A stretch of DNA of 62,590 nt from Promicromonospora citrea (GTDB lineage Bacteria > Actinomycetota > Actinomycetes > Actinomycetales > Cellulomonadaceae). Shown here one piece after another: positions 9,490 through 19,800 of this stretch. The position numbers and the translations under genes were made by a program. Below the pieces are notes generated by a model that was not told where the DNA came from, made no database searches, and worked only from the letters and a program-made list of their open reading frames with translations. How positions within the stretch are numbered: position 1 is the first letter of the stretch; each line of letters starts with the position of its first letter. The DNA lies in contig NZ_JABEMG010000009.1 of assembly GCF_013004695.1 (NCBI RefSeq), positions 1-62,590 on the forward strand. The letters run 5' to 3'.

Positions 9490-10574
9490 CCTCAGCACCG
9501 CTGCCGCCCCGGACGACGTCGGGTACGCCCGCGACGGCGACCCCGGCCGCCTCGTCGACCCTTCCCGACCCGACCGCGCTGGGACTCCCGGTCACCGACC
9601 CGGAGCTGGCCGCGCGGCTCGCGGACCGGCTGACGCTGGTCGACGAGGCGCTGCTGGAGGCCGTCGCCAGCGCCGACCGGCTGGCCGACGGCGCCTCCCG
9701 CCACCTCATCGACGCGGGCGGCAAGCGGTTCCGGCCGCTGCTCACCCTGCTCACGGGTGAGCTGGGCGACGGGACGGTGCCGGGTGTGATCGACGCGGCG
9801 GTCGTGGTGGAGCTGACGCAGGTGGCGTCGCTCTACCACGACGACGTCATGGACTCGGCGCCCATGCGGCGTGGTGCGCCGTCGGCCCACATGGTGTGGG
9901 GCAACTCGGTGGCGATCCTCGTGGGCGACATGCTGTTCGCCCGTGCCTCGGCCAGGGTGGCCGAGCTGGGCCCGGAGGCCGTGATCCTGCAGTCGCGCAC
10001 GTTCGAGCGCATGTGCCTCGGCCAGCTCCACGAGACCATGGGGCCGGACGAGGGCGCCGACGGCGTGGAGCACTACCTGCAGGTCCTGTCCGACAAGACG
10101 GCGTCGCTGCTGTCGGCGTCGGCCCGGCTCGGCGCGATGATCGCGGGGGCGCCGGCCGAGCACGTCGAGGCGGTCGGCGCCTACGGCGAGAAGGTGGGCG
10201 TCGCCTTCCAGCTCGCCGACGACGTGCTCGACGTCGCCAGCTCGGGCGAGACCTCGGGCAAGACGCCGGGCACCGACCTGCGTGAGCACGTGCCGACCAT
10301 GCCGGTGCTGCTGCTGCGGCAGCGGGTCGCCGCGGGCACGGCCACCGACGAGGACCGCGACCTGCTCGCCGCGCTCGACGGCGACCTGTCCTCGGACGAG
10401 GCGCTCGCCGCCGTGGTCGAGCGCCTGCGGGCGCACGACGTGCTGGCGGAGACCCGCGAGCACGCGGTCCGCTGGGCGCGCGCCGCGGCGGCCGAGCTCG
10501 CGCCGCTGCCGGACGGTCCGGTGAAGGAGTCGCTCGAGGAGTTCGCCCAGGTCCTGGCCGACCGGGCGGTCTGA
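9486..10574 (+). CDS. long-chain polyprenyl diphosphate synthase (probable menaquinone side chain)
   Basis: This trans-isoprenyl diphosphate synthase extends allylic diphosphates with isopentenyl diphosphate. Seen: GGKRFRPLLTLL, the first aspartate-rich motif DDVMD at residues 119-123, and the second at 245-249 (LADDVLD). It is 362 aa with a roughly 30-residue N-terminal extension. The GTG overlaps the nuoN stop by 4 bases; an internal start cannot be excluded, but coupling favours this one. Position after nuoN suggests that it makes the menaquinone tail, the electron acceptor of the complex; this is inference. Heptaprenyl and octaprenyl products cannot be distinguished by eye. Confidence 0.88.
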   Translation: MTSAPLPPRTTSGTPATATPAASSTLPDPTALGLPVTDPELAARLADRLTLVDEALLEAVASADRLADGASRHLIDAGGKRFRPLLTLLTGELGDGTVPGVIDAAVVVELTQVASLYHDDVMDSAPMRRGAPSAHMVWGNSVAILVGDMLFARASARVAELGPEAVILQSRTFERMCLGQLHETMGPDEGADGVEHYLQVLSDKTASLLSASARLGAMIAGAPAEHVEAVGAYGEKVGVAFQLADDVLDVASSGETSGKTPGTDLREHVPTMPVLLLRQRVAAGTATDEDRDLLAALDGDLSSDEALAAVVERLRAHDVLAETREHAVRWARAAAAELAPLPDGPVKESLEEFAQVLADRAV

Positions 10575-10597
10575 CGGGCACGGGCCCGGGCGCTCGC

Positions 10598-10603
10598 TAG
10601 GAT
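10598..10603 (+). promoter_or_regulatory. candidate -10 element before giant gene 1
   Basis: TAGGAT fits the actinobacterial TANNNT -10 pattern and lies 20-26 bases upstream of the candidate GTG starts of the first giant gene, after the 3' end of the complex I transcript. No good -35 hexamer is seen at 16-18 bases. The call is by eye only. Confidence 0.4.
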
Positions 10604-10623
10604 GCTGGCGGGCAACGGGGGGC

Positions 10624-13600
10624 GTGGTGGTGGACGCGGTGTCAGATCGGGTGTCCGACCCGGAGACGGACGAGCTGACGCACGAGGCGCTGCACGAGGC
10701 CGGGGTGGTCGCGGAGCGCTCTCGGCCGGCTCCTGGTGTGATCGCCTCCTGGGCCTTCGTCGCGCTGTTCGCGGGCACGCTCCTCGCGCTGGCCCTCCTC
10801 CAGGACGGCGAGGCGACCGCGGAGGTCGACCTCGACGACTCCGGCGTGTGGGTCACGCAGACCGAGTCGGGCCGGCTGGGCCGGTTCAACGACCAGGCGC
10901 GGGCCATGGACAGCACGCTCCTGGCCGGGTCCTCGACGTTCGACGTGCAGCAGGACGAGTACCGCGTGCTGCTCACCGACGCCGGGGCGTCGTCGGCGAG
11001 CCCCGTCGACCCCGCGCAGCTCACCACGGCGGGGCCGGTCGTGGCCCCCCGGGGTGCGCTCGTCGCGTCGGGCGGGCGCACGACCGCGATCCTCGACCCC
11101 GACTCCGGGCGGCTGTGGGTGCTGCCGTTCGACGGCCTGACTGCCTTCGACGAGGAGCAGCTCGAGCCGACGGTGGAGGTCGGCACCGGCGGCCGGCTCG
11201 CGGTCGGGACCGACGGCACCGTGCACGTCGCGGTCGCTCGCGACCGGACCCTGTACCGCGTCGAGACCGGTGCGCAGGGTGCGCCCGGCGAGGTGCGCGA
11301 ACGTGACCTGTCCGTCGCCGAGGACGCTGATCTGGACGTCACTGCCGTCGGCCCCGACCCGGTGGTGCTCGACCACACGGCCGCGGCGCTCGTGCTTCCC
11401 GGGGGCGACGTCGTCGACCTCGCCGGGGCCGCGGAGGCCCGGCTCCAGCAGCCGTCGGACGCGGCACGGTCCGTCCTCGTCGCCACGCCGTCGGCCCTGG
11501 TCGCGCAGCCTGTGCGCGGGGGCGAGGCGACGGTCCGGCCGGCCGACGGCGTGCCTGCGGCTCCCGTGCGGGTCGGCGCGTGCACGTTCGGCGCGTGGTC
11601 GGGCACGGGGCTGGTGATCCGGGACTGCCCGGGCACGGACCGTGACGTGGACGAGTACCTCGAGGGCGCCGACGGCGAGCTCGCCTACCGGGTCAACCGC
11701 CAGGTCGTGGTGCTCAACGATGTGGGCGACGGCACCCTGTGGATGGCCGCCGACGACTTCGAGAAGGTCGACGACTGGGACCTGACGATGCCGGAGGACG
11801 CGGTCGGCGAGCGGACCGAGACCGAGTCCACGACGCCGGAGCTCGTGGACCAGGTGGTCACCGAGCGGGACCGGCCCAACCGGCCACCGGCACCGACGGA
11901 CGACGACCTCGGTGTGCGTCCCGGGAGGACGACGGTGCTGGACGTGCTCGGCAACGACGTCGACCCCGACGGCGACGTGATGACCGCCGGCGTGTCCTCG
12001 GCCCCACCGGCCCGCAGCGGCGTCGCGGTGCGCCGTGTGCTCGACGGCCTGGCGCTCCAGGCGGACGTGCCGGCGGACGCGTCGGGCACCGTCCGGTTCA
12101 CCTACACGGTCGACGACGGCAGGGGCGGTACGGCGGACGCCGACGTGCGCCTGCGCGTGGTGCCGCCGGGCGAGAGTGCCCCGCCCGTGCCGGAGGGCGA
12201 GCCGGTGCTGCGCGTCGGGCAGGGCGGCTCCGCGTCGGTCAAGGTGCTGCCGTTCTGGCGCGACCCGGACGGCGACGACCTCGTGCTGACCAGCGCCGCG
12301 ACGACCGACCCGGCCGACGAGACCCGGTTCCGCCCGGACGGCACCGTCGAGTTCCGGGACGGCGGGGGTGCCGTGGGCCGCAAGGTTGTCGACCTCACGG
12401 TCACCGACAGCACGGGCGCGGTCGGCGAGGGCAAGCTCCTCGTGGACGTCGTCGCCACGCAGGAGCCGCCGGTCGCCGTGGGCGACCACGTGGCGGTGCC
12501 CGCCGGGCAGCCCGTCACGGTGCGGCCGCTGGAGAACGACACCGACCCGAACGGTGACCGCCTGCGGCTGGTCGACGTCGCGGAGCAGGCGCCCGCGACG
12601 ATCACGCCGAACTACGCCGCGGGCACGTTCCGCTTCGTGGCCGACGAGCCGGGCAGCTACGACCTCGCCTACCGGGTCAGCGACGGCCCGGACGCCGCGC
12701 TCGGCCTCGTCCGGGTCGACGTGCTGCCCCCGCCGGAGGACGACGGCGTCCCCGTGACCGTCGCCGACACGGTGCTGCTGCCCGCGGGCGGGACCGCGCT
12801 CGTGGACGTCCTGGCGAACGACACCGACCCCGCGGGCGGCGTGCTCGTGGTGCAGTCGGTGACCGTCCCCGACGACGCCCCCGTCACGGCGGCCGTGCTC
12901 GACCACCACGTGCTGCGCGTGAACGAGGCCCGGCGGCTCGAGGCCCCTGTCGTGCTCGAGTACACCGTGGACAACGGTGCGGGGAGCGCTACCGGCCAGG
13001 TCCGGGTCGTGCCCGTGGCCGCCCCGGAGACGCCGCGGCCGCCGGAGGCGCACCCGGACGAGGCGGTCGTGCACGCGGGCGACGTCGTGACGGTGCCGGT
13101 GCTGCGCAACGACGACCACCCCGACGGCCTGGAGCTCACGCTCGCCGAGGAGCTCGTGGAGGAGCCGGAGCAGGGTGAGGCCTTCGTCTCGCAGGACACC
13201 GTGCGGTTCAAGGCCGACCTGGGCGCAGGCGGCACGGTCCACCTGGTCTACGAGGTGGCGGACCCGGGCGGGAGGCGGGACTCCGCCCAGGTGACGATCA
13301 CCGTGGTGGACGGCGACGAGAACACCGCGCCGCAGCCGCCGGAGGTCACCGCGCGCGTGCTGTCCGGCGCGACCACGCGTGTCGCGGTCCCGCTGGACGG
13401 CAGCGACCCCGACGGCGACCATGTCCAGCTCGAGGCGATCGCCTCGCCGCCCGCCGCCGGGACCGTCGACATCGTGGACGGCGTGCTCGAGTACGCGGCC
13501 GGGGCGACCGCGGCCGGCGAGGACCGGTTCACCTACACGGTGACGGACACGCGGGGCGCGACCGCGGTCGGGACGGTGCGGGTCGGCGTGGCCCGCCCGC

Positions 13601-16600
13601 CGCAGCTCAACCAGGCGCCGCTCGCCGTGGACGACGAGCTGACGGTGCGGCCCGGGCGCAGCGTCGGCATCGACGTCCTCGCCAACGACTCCGACCCGAA
13701 CGGCGACCAGGTCGGCCTCGTGCCGCGGTCGTTCGAGGGTGCCCCCGAGCTCGAGCCGGTGGTGGCCGACGACCTCGTCGTCGTCACGACCCCGCGCGAC
13801 GAGGGGACGCACACCTTCTACTACCGGATCGCCGACACGTTCGCCGCGCGCGCCACGGGCGCCGTCACCGTCGAGGTCTCCCACGAGGCGCCGCTCCTGC
13901 GCCCTGTCGCGCGCGACGACGTCGTCGTGCCGCAGGACGTCACGGGCTCCACCGTGACGGTCGACGTGACGCGCAACGACGCCGACCCCGACGGGCTCGC
14001 GGACGACCTCGAGGTGAGCGTGCCCGACGCCGGACCCGACGGACCGACCGTCACGGAGGACGGGCAGGTGCGCGTGCCGCTGGGCGCTCGGCCGCAGGTC
14101 GTCACGTACGAGGTGACCGACTCCGACGGGCTGACCGCGAAGGCCTTCCTGCGCGTCCCGCGTGACGGCACCCTCCCGCGGCTGCGCGACGGCCTGGAGC
14201 CCGTCGAGGTGACGGCGGGCGAGCCCAGCGCGCTCGACCTCGAGGAGTACGTCGTGGTCGCGCCGGGCCGCACGCCCCGGCTGACGGACGAGACGCAGGT
14301 CGCGGCGACGGAGGGCGAGCACGAGGTGACCGGCCCGGCCCGGGTCACCTACACCCCGCACCGCGACTACTCCGGTCCCGCCGCCCTCACGTTCGAGGTC
14401 ACCGACGGCGACGGTGTCGACGACCCCGAGGGCCGCACGGCCGTGCTCACGCTGCCGCTGGACGTGTTGCCGGGGCGCAACGGCCCGCCCGAGATCACGG
14501 GCACCCCCGTCGTCGAGGCGGCGGCGGGCGAGGAGACGACGCTCGACCTGGCCCGGTACGTCACCGACCCGGACGGCGACCCGCTCACCGTGACCACCGA
14601 GAGCGCGGGCGCCGGGCTGAGCCTCGCCACCACCGGCACGACCGTCCAGGTCACCCCGGCCCCCGACGTGCCGAAGGGCACCACCGTCGCCGTGGGCCTC
14701 ACGGTGTCCGACGGCAACCACCCGCCCGTCGCCGGGCAGCTCACGATCACGGTCGTCGCCTCGACGCGCCCCCTCGCGCGCGCCACCCCGGACGAGGTGC
14801 CGGACGCGCACGAGGGCGAACCCGTGACGGTCGACGTGCTCGCCAACGACGTGAACCCGTTCCCGGAGGAGCCGCTCCGGCTCGTCTCCACCCGGCTCGA
14901 GTCCGGGCAGGGCACCGTCGAGGCGGCGGGGGACCACGTCCGCGTGACGCCGCCGGACGGGTTCCACGGCGTCACCGTGGTGCGCTACCGGGTGGCCGAC
15001 GCGACCGGCGACCCGACCCGCGAGGTCGAGGGCGTCGCCCGCGTCACCGTGCTCGGCGCGCCCGAGGCGCCGCGCCCGCCCACGGTCGAGGAGGTGCGTT
15101 CGCGGACGGTCGTGCTCGGCTGGGACCCGCCCGCGGACAACGGCGCGCCGATCACCGGCTACCAGGTGCGGACCGGTGACGGAAGGATCACGGACTGCCC
15201 CACGACGACCTGTACGGTGACCGGGCTGACGAACACGAGGACCTACCGGTTCGCCGTGGCGGCCCGCAACGACGTCGGCACGTCGGGATGGTCGGGACCC
15301 TCCGCGGAGGCCACACCCGACGAGCGGCCCGACCCGCCCGCGCCGCCGACTCTGCGGTTCGGCGACGGGCAGCTCACCGTGACGTGGACGAACCGGACCT
15401 ACACCGACCGGTCGCCCGTCGAGTGCGTCAACCTCGAGATCAGTCCGGCACCGCCGGCGGGCGGGATCCAGAAGACCTGCCTCGACGGGACGAGCACCGT
15501 GTGGGACGGTCTGCGCAACGGCACGGCGTACACGGTGCGGGTCCAGGCGCGCAACGCCGCGCCGGAGCCCTCCGACTGGTCGGACCCGTCGGCGCCCGAG
15601 ACCCCCGCCGCGCCGCCCGGACGGCCGGACGCGCCGCGCGCGACGCGGGTCGACACCGCGCTGGGCGGCCAGGTGACGGTGCGCTGGACGGCGCCGGTGA
15701 CGAACGGGGCACCGGTCACGAGGTACGAGCTGCGCGTCTTCCGCGACGGCGCGCTCGACGACACGAGGGCGGTGTCGGGCACCACGCAGGAGCTGCAGGG
15801 CCTCGACCCCCGGGCCGAGTACCGGTTCGCCGTCGTCGCGGAGAACATGGCGGGGCGCTCGCCGGTGAGCGCGCGGTCCGCCGCGCTCACGCCGTACGGC
15901 ACCCCGGTGCTGCCCGGTGCCCCGACAGCAGAGCTGATCAGCGGCAACACCGACGGCAAGGCGCGTGTCTCCTGGGCCAGGGCGAGCGACTTCCGTGGCG
16001 ACGGTCCGTACTACCAGGTGCGTGCCGACGGCTCGGACACCAAGCGGGCCGACGCTCCACCGAACACCTTCAGCGGGCTGGAGAACGGGCGGAGCCACAC
16101 GTTCGAGGTCCGCGCGTGCAACGCGTACACGTGCTCGGCGTGGACGGCGCGCTCGAACGCCGTCGTGCCCTACACCGTGCCCGGTCGGCCGACGGTCGAG
16201 TGGACGAGGGACCGCACCGACGACGGGTTCTTCACGGTGTACCGGGCGGCCGACTCGGGTGGCCGGGACGTCACACGGACGGAGTGGGTGCTGAGCGGTG
16301 ACCGCGACCGCACGGGCTCGGCGCAGGGCGCCGTCGAGCGGGTCACGGTGCCGACGGCACCGCACAAGAGCTACACGCTCAGGGCGCGGAGCTGCAACGC
16401 GGCGGGTTGCGGCGCCTGGGTGCAGCGGACGGGGACGACGGGTGACGCGGACTCCGACCGAGTGCTGCGGACCGTCAAGGCGGCGTCCGCAGGGGGCGGG
16501 GAGCGGTATGTGGGGCTGCAGGTCCGCGACGGTGAGCCGGGCGTCGAGTTCGCGATCCAGTGTTACGCGGACGGTGCGGCCTACTACCCCGACCGGTTCA

Positions 16601-16770
16601 GCTCCGAAGGAGTGCGGCACTGGCACGGCTACGACCGGTTCGACCGACGGCTGCAGCTCGACGCGGACGGCAACCTCGACGCCGAGCTGCCGTGCACCTG
16701 GGGTCGGGCAGGGGCTGAGGTGTGGGTCCGGACGGGCGCGTGGGGCGACGCGACGCACCTCACCTGGTGA
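10624..16770 (+). CDS. giant membrane-anchored Ig/cadherin-like and Fn3 repeat protein 1
   Basis: This is a 2048-aa surface protein of unknown function. Layout: a cytoplasmic N-terminus of about 37 residues, one membrane helix (about 38-59), and a conserved beta-rich head (about 60-400) opening with DDSGVWVT and GRLGRFN. About eleven cadherin/Ig-like repeats follow (about 417-1478), recognised by VLANDxDPDGD-type motifs (for example VLGNDVDPDGDVM). About five Fn3 domains start at 1480 (LGWDPPADNGAPITGYQVR), then a C-terminal module ends in THLTW. Several Fn3 domains carry close Cys pairs (CPTTTC, CNAYTC, CNAAGC), suggesting disulfides outside the cell. There is no LPXTG motif or C-terminal anchor, so an N-in, C-out orientation is inferred. 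Three consecutive GTG codons (10624, 10627, 10630) could start translation; the G-run at 10617-10622 is best spaced for 10630. Paralogs follow directly. Confidence 0.9.
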   Translation: MVVDAVSDRVSDPETDELTHEALHEAGVVAERSRPAPGVIASWAFVALFAGTLLALALLQDGEATAEVDLDDSGVWVTQTESGRLGRFNDQARAMDSTLLAGSSTFDVQQDEYRVLLTDAGASSASPVDPAQLTTAGPVVAPRGALVASGGRTTAILDPDSGRLWVLPFDGLTAFDEEQLEPTVEVGTGGRLAVGTDGTVHVAVARDRTLYRVETGAQGAPGEVRERDLSVAEDADLDVTAVGPDPVVLDHTAAALVLPGGDVVDLAGAAEARLQQPSDAARSVLVATPSALVAQPVRGGEATVRPADGVPAAPVRVGACTFGAWSGTGLVIRDCPGTDRDVDEYLEGADGELAYRVNRQVVVLNDVGDGTLWMAADDFEKVDDWDLTMPEDAVGERTETESTTPELVDQVVTERDRPNRPPAPTDDDLGVRPGRTTVLDVLGNDVDPDGDVMTAGVSSAPPARSGVAVRRVLDGLALQADVPADASGTVRFTYTVDDGRGGTADADVRLRVVPPGESAPPVPEGEPVLRVGQGGSASVKVLPFWRDPDGDDLVLTSAATTDPADETRFRPDGTVEFRDGGGAVGRKVVDLTVTDSTGAVGEGKLLVDVVATQEPPVAVGDHVAVPAGQPVTVRPLENDTDPNGDRLRLVDVAEQAPATITPNYAAGTFRFVADEPGSYDLAYRVSDGPDAALGLVRVDVLPPPEDDGVPVTVADTVLLPAGGTALVDVLANDTDPAGGVLVVQSVTVPDDAPVTAAVLDHHVLRVNEARRLEAPVVLEYTVDNGAGSATGQVRVVPVAAPETPRPPEAHPDEAVVHAGDVVTVPVLRNDDHPDGLELTLAEELVEEPEQGEAFVSQDTVRFKADLGAGGTVHLVYEVADPGGRRDSAQVTITVVDGDENTAPQPPEVTARVLSGATTRVAVPLDGSDPDGDHVQLEAIASPPAAGTVDIVDGVLEYAAGATAAGEDRFTYTVTDTRGATAVGTVRVGVARPPQLNQAPLAVDDELTVRPGRSVGIDVLANDSDPNGDQVGLVPRSFEGAPELEPVVADDLVVVTTPRDEGTHTFYYRIADTFAARATGAVTVEVSHEAPLLRPVARDDVVVPQDVTGSTVTVDVTRNDADPDGLADDLEVSVPDAGPDGPTVTEDGQVRVPLGARPQVVTYEVTDSDGLTAKAFLRVPRDGTLPRLRDGLEPVEVTAGEPSALDLEEYVVVAPGRTPRLTDETQVAATEGEHEVTGPARVTYTPHRDYSGPAALTFEVTDGDGVDDPEGRTAVLTLPLDVLPGRNGPPEITGTPVVEAAAGEETTLDLARYVTDPDGDPLTVTTESAGAGLSLATTGTTVQVTPAPDVPKGTTVAVGLTVSDGNHPPVAGQLTITVVASTRPLARATPDEVPDAHEGEPVTVDVLANDVNPFPEEPLRLVSTRLESGQGTVEAAGDHVRVTPPDGFHGVTVVRYRVADATGDPTREVEGVARVTVLGAPEAPRPPTVEEVRSRTVVLGWDPPADNGAPITGYQVRTGDGRITDCPTTTCTVTGLTNTRTYRFAVAARNDVGTSGWSGPSAEATPDERPDPPAPPTLRFGDGQLTVTWTNRTYTDRSPVECVNLEISPAPPAGGIQKTCLDGTSTVWDGLRNGTAYTVRVQARNAAPEPSDWSDPSAPETPAAPPGRPDAPRATRVDTALGGQVTVRWTAPVTNGAPVTRYELRVFRDGALDDTRAVSGTTQELQGLDPRAEYRFAVVAENMAGRSPVSARSAALTPYGTPVLPGAPTAELISGNTDGKARVSWARASDFRGDGPYYQVRADGSDTKRADAPPNTFSGLENGRSHTFEVRACNAYTCSAWTARSNAVVPYTVPGRPTVEWTRDRTDDGFFTVYRAADSGGRDVTRTEWVLSGDRDRTGSAQGAVERVTVPTAPHKSYTLRARSCNAAGCGAWVQRTGTTGDADSDRVLRTVKAASAGGGERYVGLQVRDGEPGVEFAIQCYADGAAYYPDRFSSEGVRHWHGYDRFDRRLQLDADGNLDAELPCTWGRAGAEVWVRTGAWGDATHLTW

Positions 16771-16817
16771 GGCAGCCGCGCGTTCGGACGCCCTGTCGGC
16801 ATGTCACCGGCGACCGA

Positions 16818-16823
16818 TAGGCT
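16818..16823 (+). promoter_or_regulatory. candidate -10 element before giant gene 2
   Basis: TAGGCT in the 91-bp gap between the first two giant genes matches TANNNT and lies 39-44 bases upstream of the GTG start. No convincing -35 is visible, and read-through from giant gene 1 is equally possible. Confidence 0.3.
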
Positions 16824-16861
16824 GCGCGCACCGCTGTAGGACGACAACCTGAGGAAGACCT

Positions 16862-19800
16862 GTGCCCAGACTGAACGTGTCGCCACGCTCGGCCGTCTCC
16901 GCAGGTGTGGTGACGCTCTTCACCGGGGCCCTCGTGCTGCTCGCCGTGCTGCAGCAGGGGGAGGCCACCGCAGAGGTCGACCTGGACGACTCCGGCGTGT
17001 GGGTCACCAAGACCTCGGCGGGCCTGCTGGGCCGGTTCAACACCGAGGCCGAGGCGCTGGACGGCACGCTGCTGGCGGGGTCGTCGACGTTCGACGTGCA
17101 GCAGGCCGCCTACCGCGTGCTCATGACCGACCCGGGCGCCGCCACGGCGAACCCGGTGGACCCCGCGCACCTGGCGCTCGACGGCACGATGACGGTGCCC
17201 GCGGGATCCGTCGTCGCGTCGGGCGGGTCGACGACGGCGGTGCTCGACCCCGACGACGGGCGCCTGTGGGTGCTGCCGTTCTCCGGGGCCGCGCAGTTCG
17301 ACGAGGAGCAGCTCGAGCCGACGGCGGAGCTGGCCCCCGGGACGCGGGTCGCCGTCGGGACGGACGGCACGGTGTACGCGGCCGTGCCGCGGCAGGGCCG
17401 CCTCGTCACGGTGCCGACGACCACGGCGGGCGTCGCCGGCGAGCCGACGGAGACGGAGCTGTCGGTGGCGCAGGACGCCGAGGTGGAGCTGACGGCGGTG
17501 GGGGACGACCCGGTCGTGCTCGACCGCACCGCCGGGGCTCTCGTGCTGCCCGGAGGCGACGTCGTCGACCTGACCGACGCGGCGTCGGCCCGCCTGCAGC
17601 AGCCGTCCGGCGCGGCGGACGCCGTCGTCGTCGCGACCCCGCAGGGGCTCGTCACGCAGCCCCTCTCGGGCGACGACGCCACGACCCGCCGCGCGTCCGG
17701 TACGCCCGCGGCCCCCGTGCAGCTCGGCGGGTGCACGTACGGCGCCTGGTCCGGCACCGGGCAGGTGGTGCGGGACTGCAGCGGCACCGACCGGGACGTC
17801 GACGAGACGCTCGAGGGCGCGGACGGCGAGCTCGCCTACCGCGTCAACCGCCTGGCGATCGTGCTCAACGACGTGGCGGACGGCACCCTGTGGATGGCTG
17901 CCGACGACTTCGAGAAGGTCGACGACTGGGACCTCACGATGCCGGAGGAGGCCGAGGGCGAGAAGGTCGAGTCCGAGACCACGACGCCCGAGATGGTCGA
18001 CCAGTTCCTTGCCGAGCGGGACAAGCCGAACCGGCCGCCGGAGCCGAAGGACGACACCCTGGGCGTGCGCCCGGGCCGCACCACGGTGCTCGACGTGCTC
18101 GCCAACGACATCGACCCGGACGGCGACGTCATGACCGTCACTGTCGAGGGCCCGGGCGGCGAGACGGGAGTCACCGTCGACCGCGTGCTCGACGGCGCGG
18201 CGCTCCAGGCGGACGTGCCGCAGACGGCGACCGGCAGCACGACGTTCCGCTACACCGTGGACGACGGGCGCGGCGGGACGGCCGAGGCGAAGGTGCGGCT
18301 CACCGTGGTGCCGCCGGGCGAGAACGCGCCGCCCGAGGCCCGCGGCGAGCCCGTGCTGCGCGTCGCGCAGGGCGGGGACGCGCGCATCCGCGTGCTGCCG
18401 TTCTGGCGCGACCCGGACGGCGACGACCTGGTCCTCTCGAGCGCGACCACCGCCGACCCGGCCGACGAGGTGCGCTTCCGGCCCGACGGCACCGTCGAGT
18501 TCCGGGACAGCGGCACCACGACGGGTCGCAAGATCGTCGACCTCACCGTGTCGGACGGGCTGGACCAGGTGGGCGAGGGCCGCCTGCTGGTCGACGTCGT
18601 CGCGACGCAGGAGCCGCCCGTCGCCGTCGCCGACCACGTCACCGTCCAGGCCGGCGACCCGGTCACCGTCGAGCCGCTGCGCAACGACACCGACCCCAAC
18701 GGGGACCGGCTCCGGCTGGTCAGCGTGTCCGAGCGGGCGCCGGCGACCGTCACGGAGAACTACGCGGCCGGCACGTTCCGGTTCGTCAGCCAGGACCCGG
18801 GCAGCTACGACCTCACCTACCAGGTCAGCGACGGCCCGGACTCGACGATGGGCCTCGTCCGCGTGGACGTGCTGCCCCCGCCGCAGGACGCGGGGCCGCC
18901 CGTCGTCGTGGGGGACACCGTGCTGCTGCCGGCCGGCGGCTCGGCGCTCGTGGACGTGCTCGCCAACGACACGGACCCGTCCGGCGGCGTGCTCGTGGTG
19001 ACGTCGGTCGAGGCCGACGCGGGCGTCACCGCCGCGGTGCTGGACCACCACGTGCTGCGGGTCGCCGAGACCGCGCGCCTGGACCGCCCCGTGACCCTGC
19101 GGTACACGGCGTCGAACGGCGCGCAGAGCGCCGTCGGCGAGGTGCGCGTGGTGCCGGTGGCCGCCCCGACCCGGCTGCGCCCGCCCGAGGCGGTGGCCGA
19201 CGAGATCACCGTGCACACGGGCGACGTGGTCACGGTGCCCGTGCTGAAGAACGACGCGCACCCGGACGGCCTGGAGCTCACGCTCGCCGAGGAGCTCGTC
19301 GAGGGCCCGGAGTCCGGCGAGGCGTTCGTCTCGGAGGACACCGTGCGGTTCCGGGCGGGGTCGCAGGCCGGCACGGTGCACGTCGTGTACGAGGTGCGGG
19401 ACAGCAACAACCAGAAGGACTCGGCGCAGGTCACGATCAACGTGACCGACACGCTCGAGAACGCGGCGCCGCAGCCGCCGGACACGACGGCCCGCGTGCT
19501 CGCGGGCGCCGTCACGCGCGTCGCACTGCCGCTGGACGGCAGCGACCCGGACGGCGACCACGTCACGCTCGACGGGCTGTCCGTGCCGCCGAAGAAGGGC
19601 ACGGTGCGCCTCGTGGACGGGTTCCTCGAGTACGAGGCCACGCGCGACGCGGCGGGCCGTGACGAGTTCCGCTACGCGGTGACGGACACGCGCGGCGCGT
19701 CCGCCGAGGGCACGGTGGCGGTGGGCATCGCGCGGCCGCCGGGCACGAACCAGCCCCCGACGGCGGGCGACGACACGACGCTCGTGCGCCCCGGCCGCGA

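Noticed and set aside
16758-16772. CCTCACC-T-GGTGAGG palindrome over the stop codon of giant gene 1
   Set aside because: Only 5 bp of stem remain once a workable loop is allowed, it lies half in coding sequence, and no similar element follows the other giant genes.
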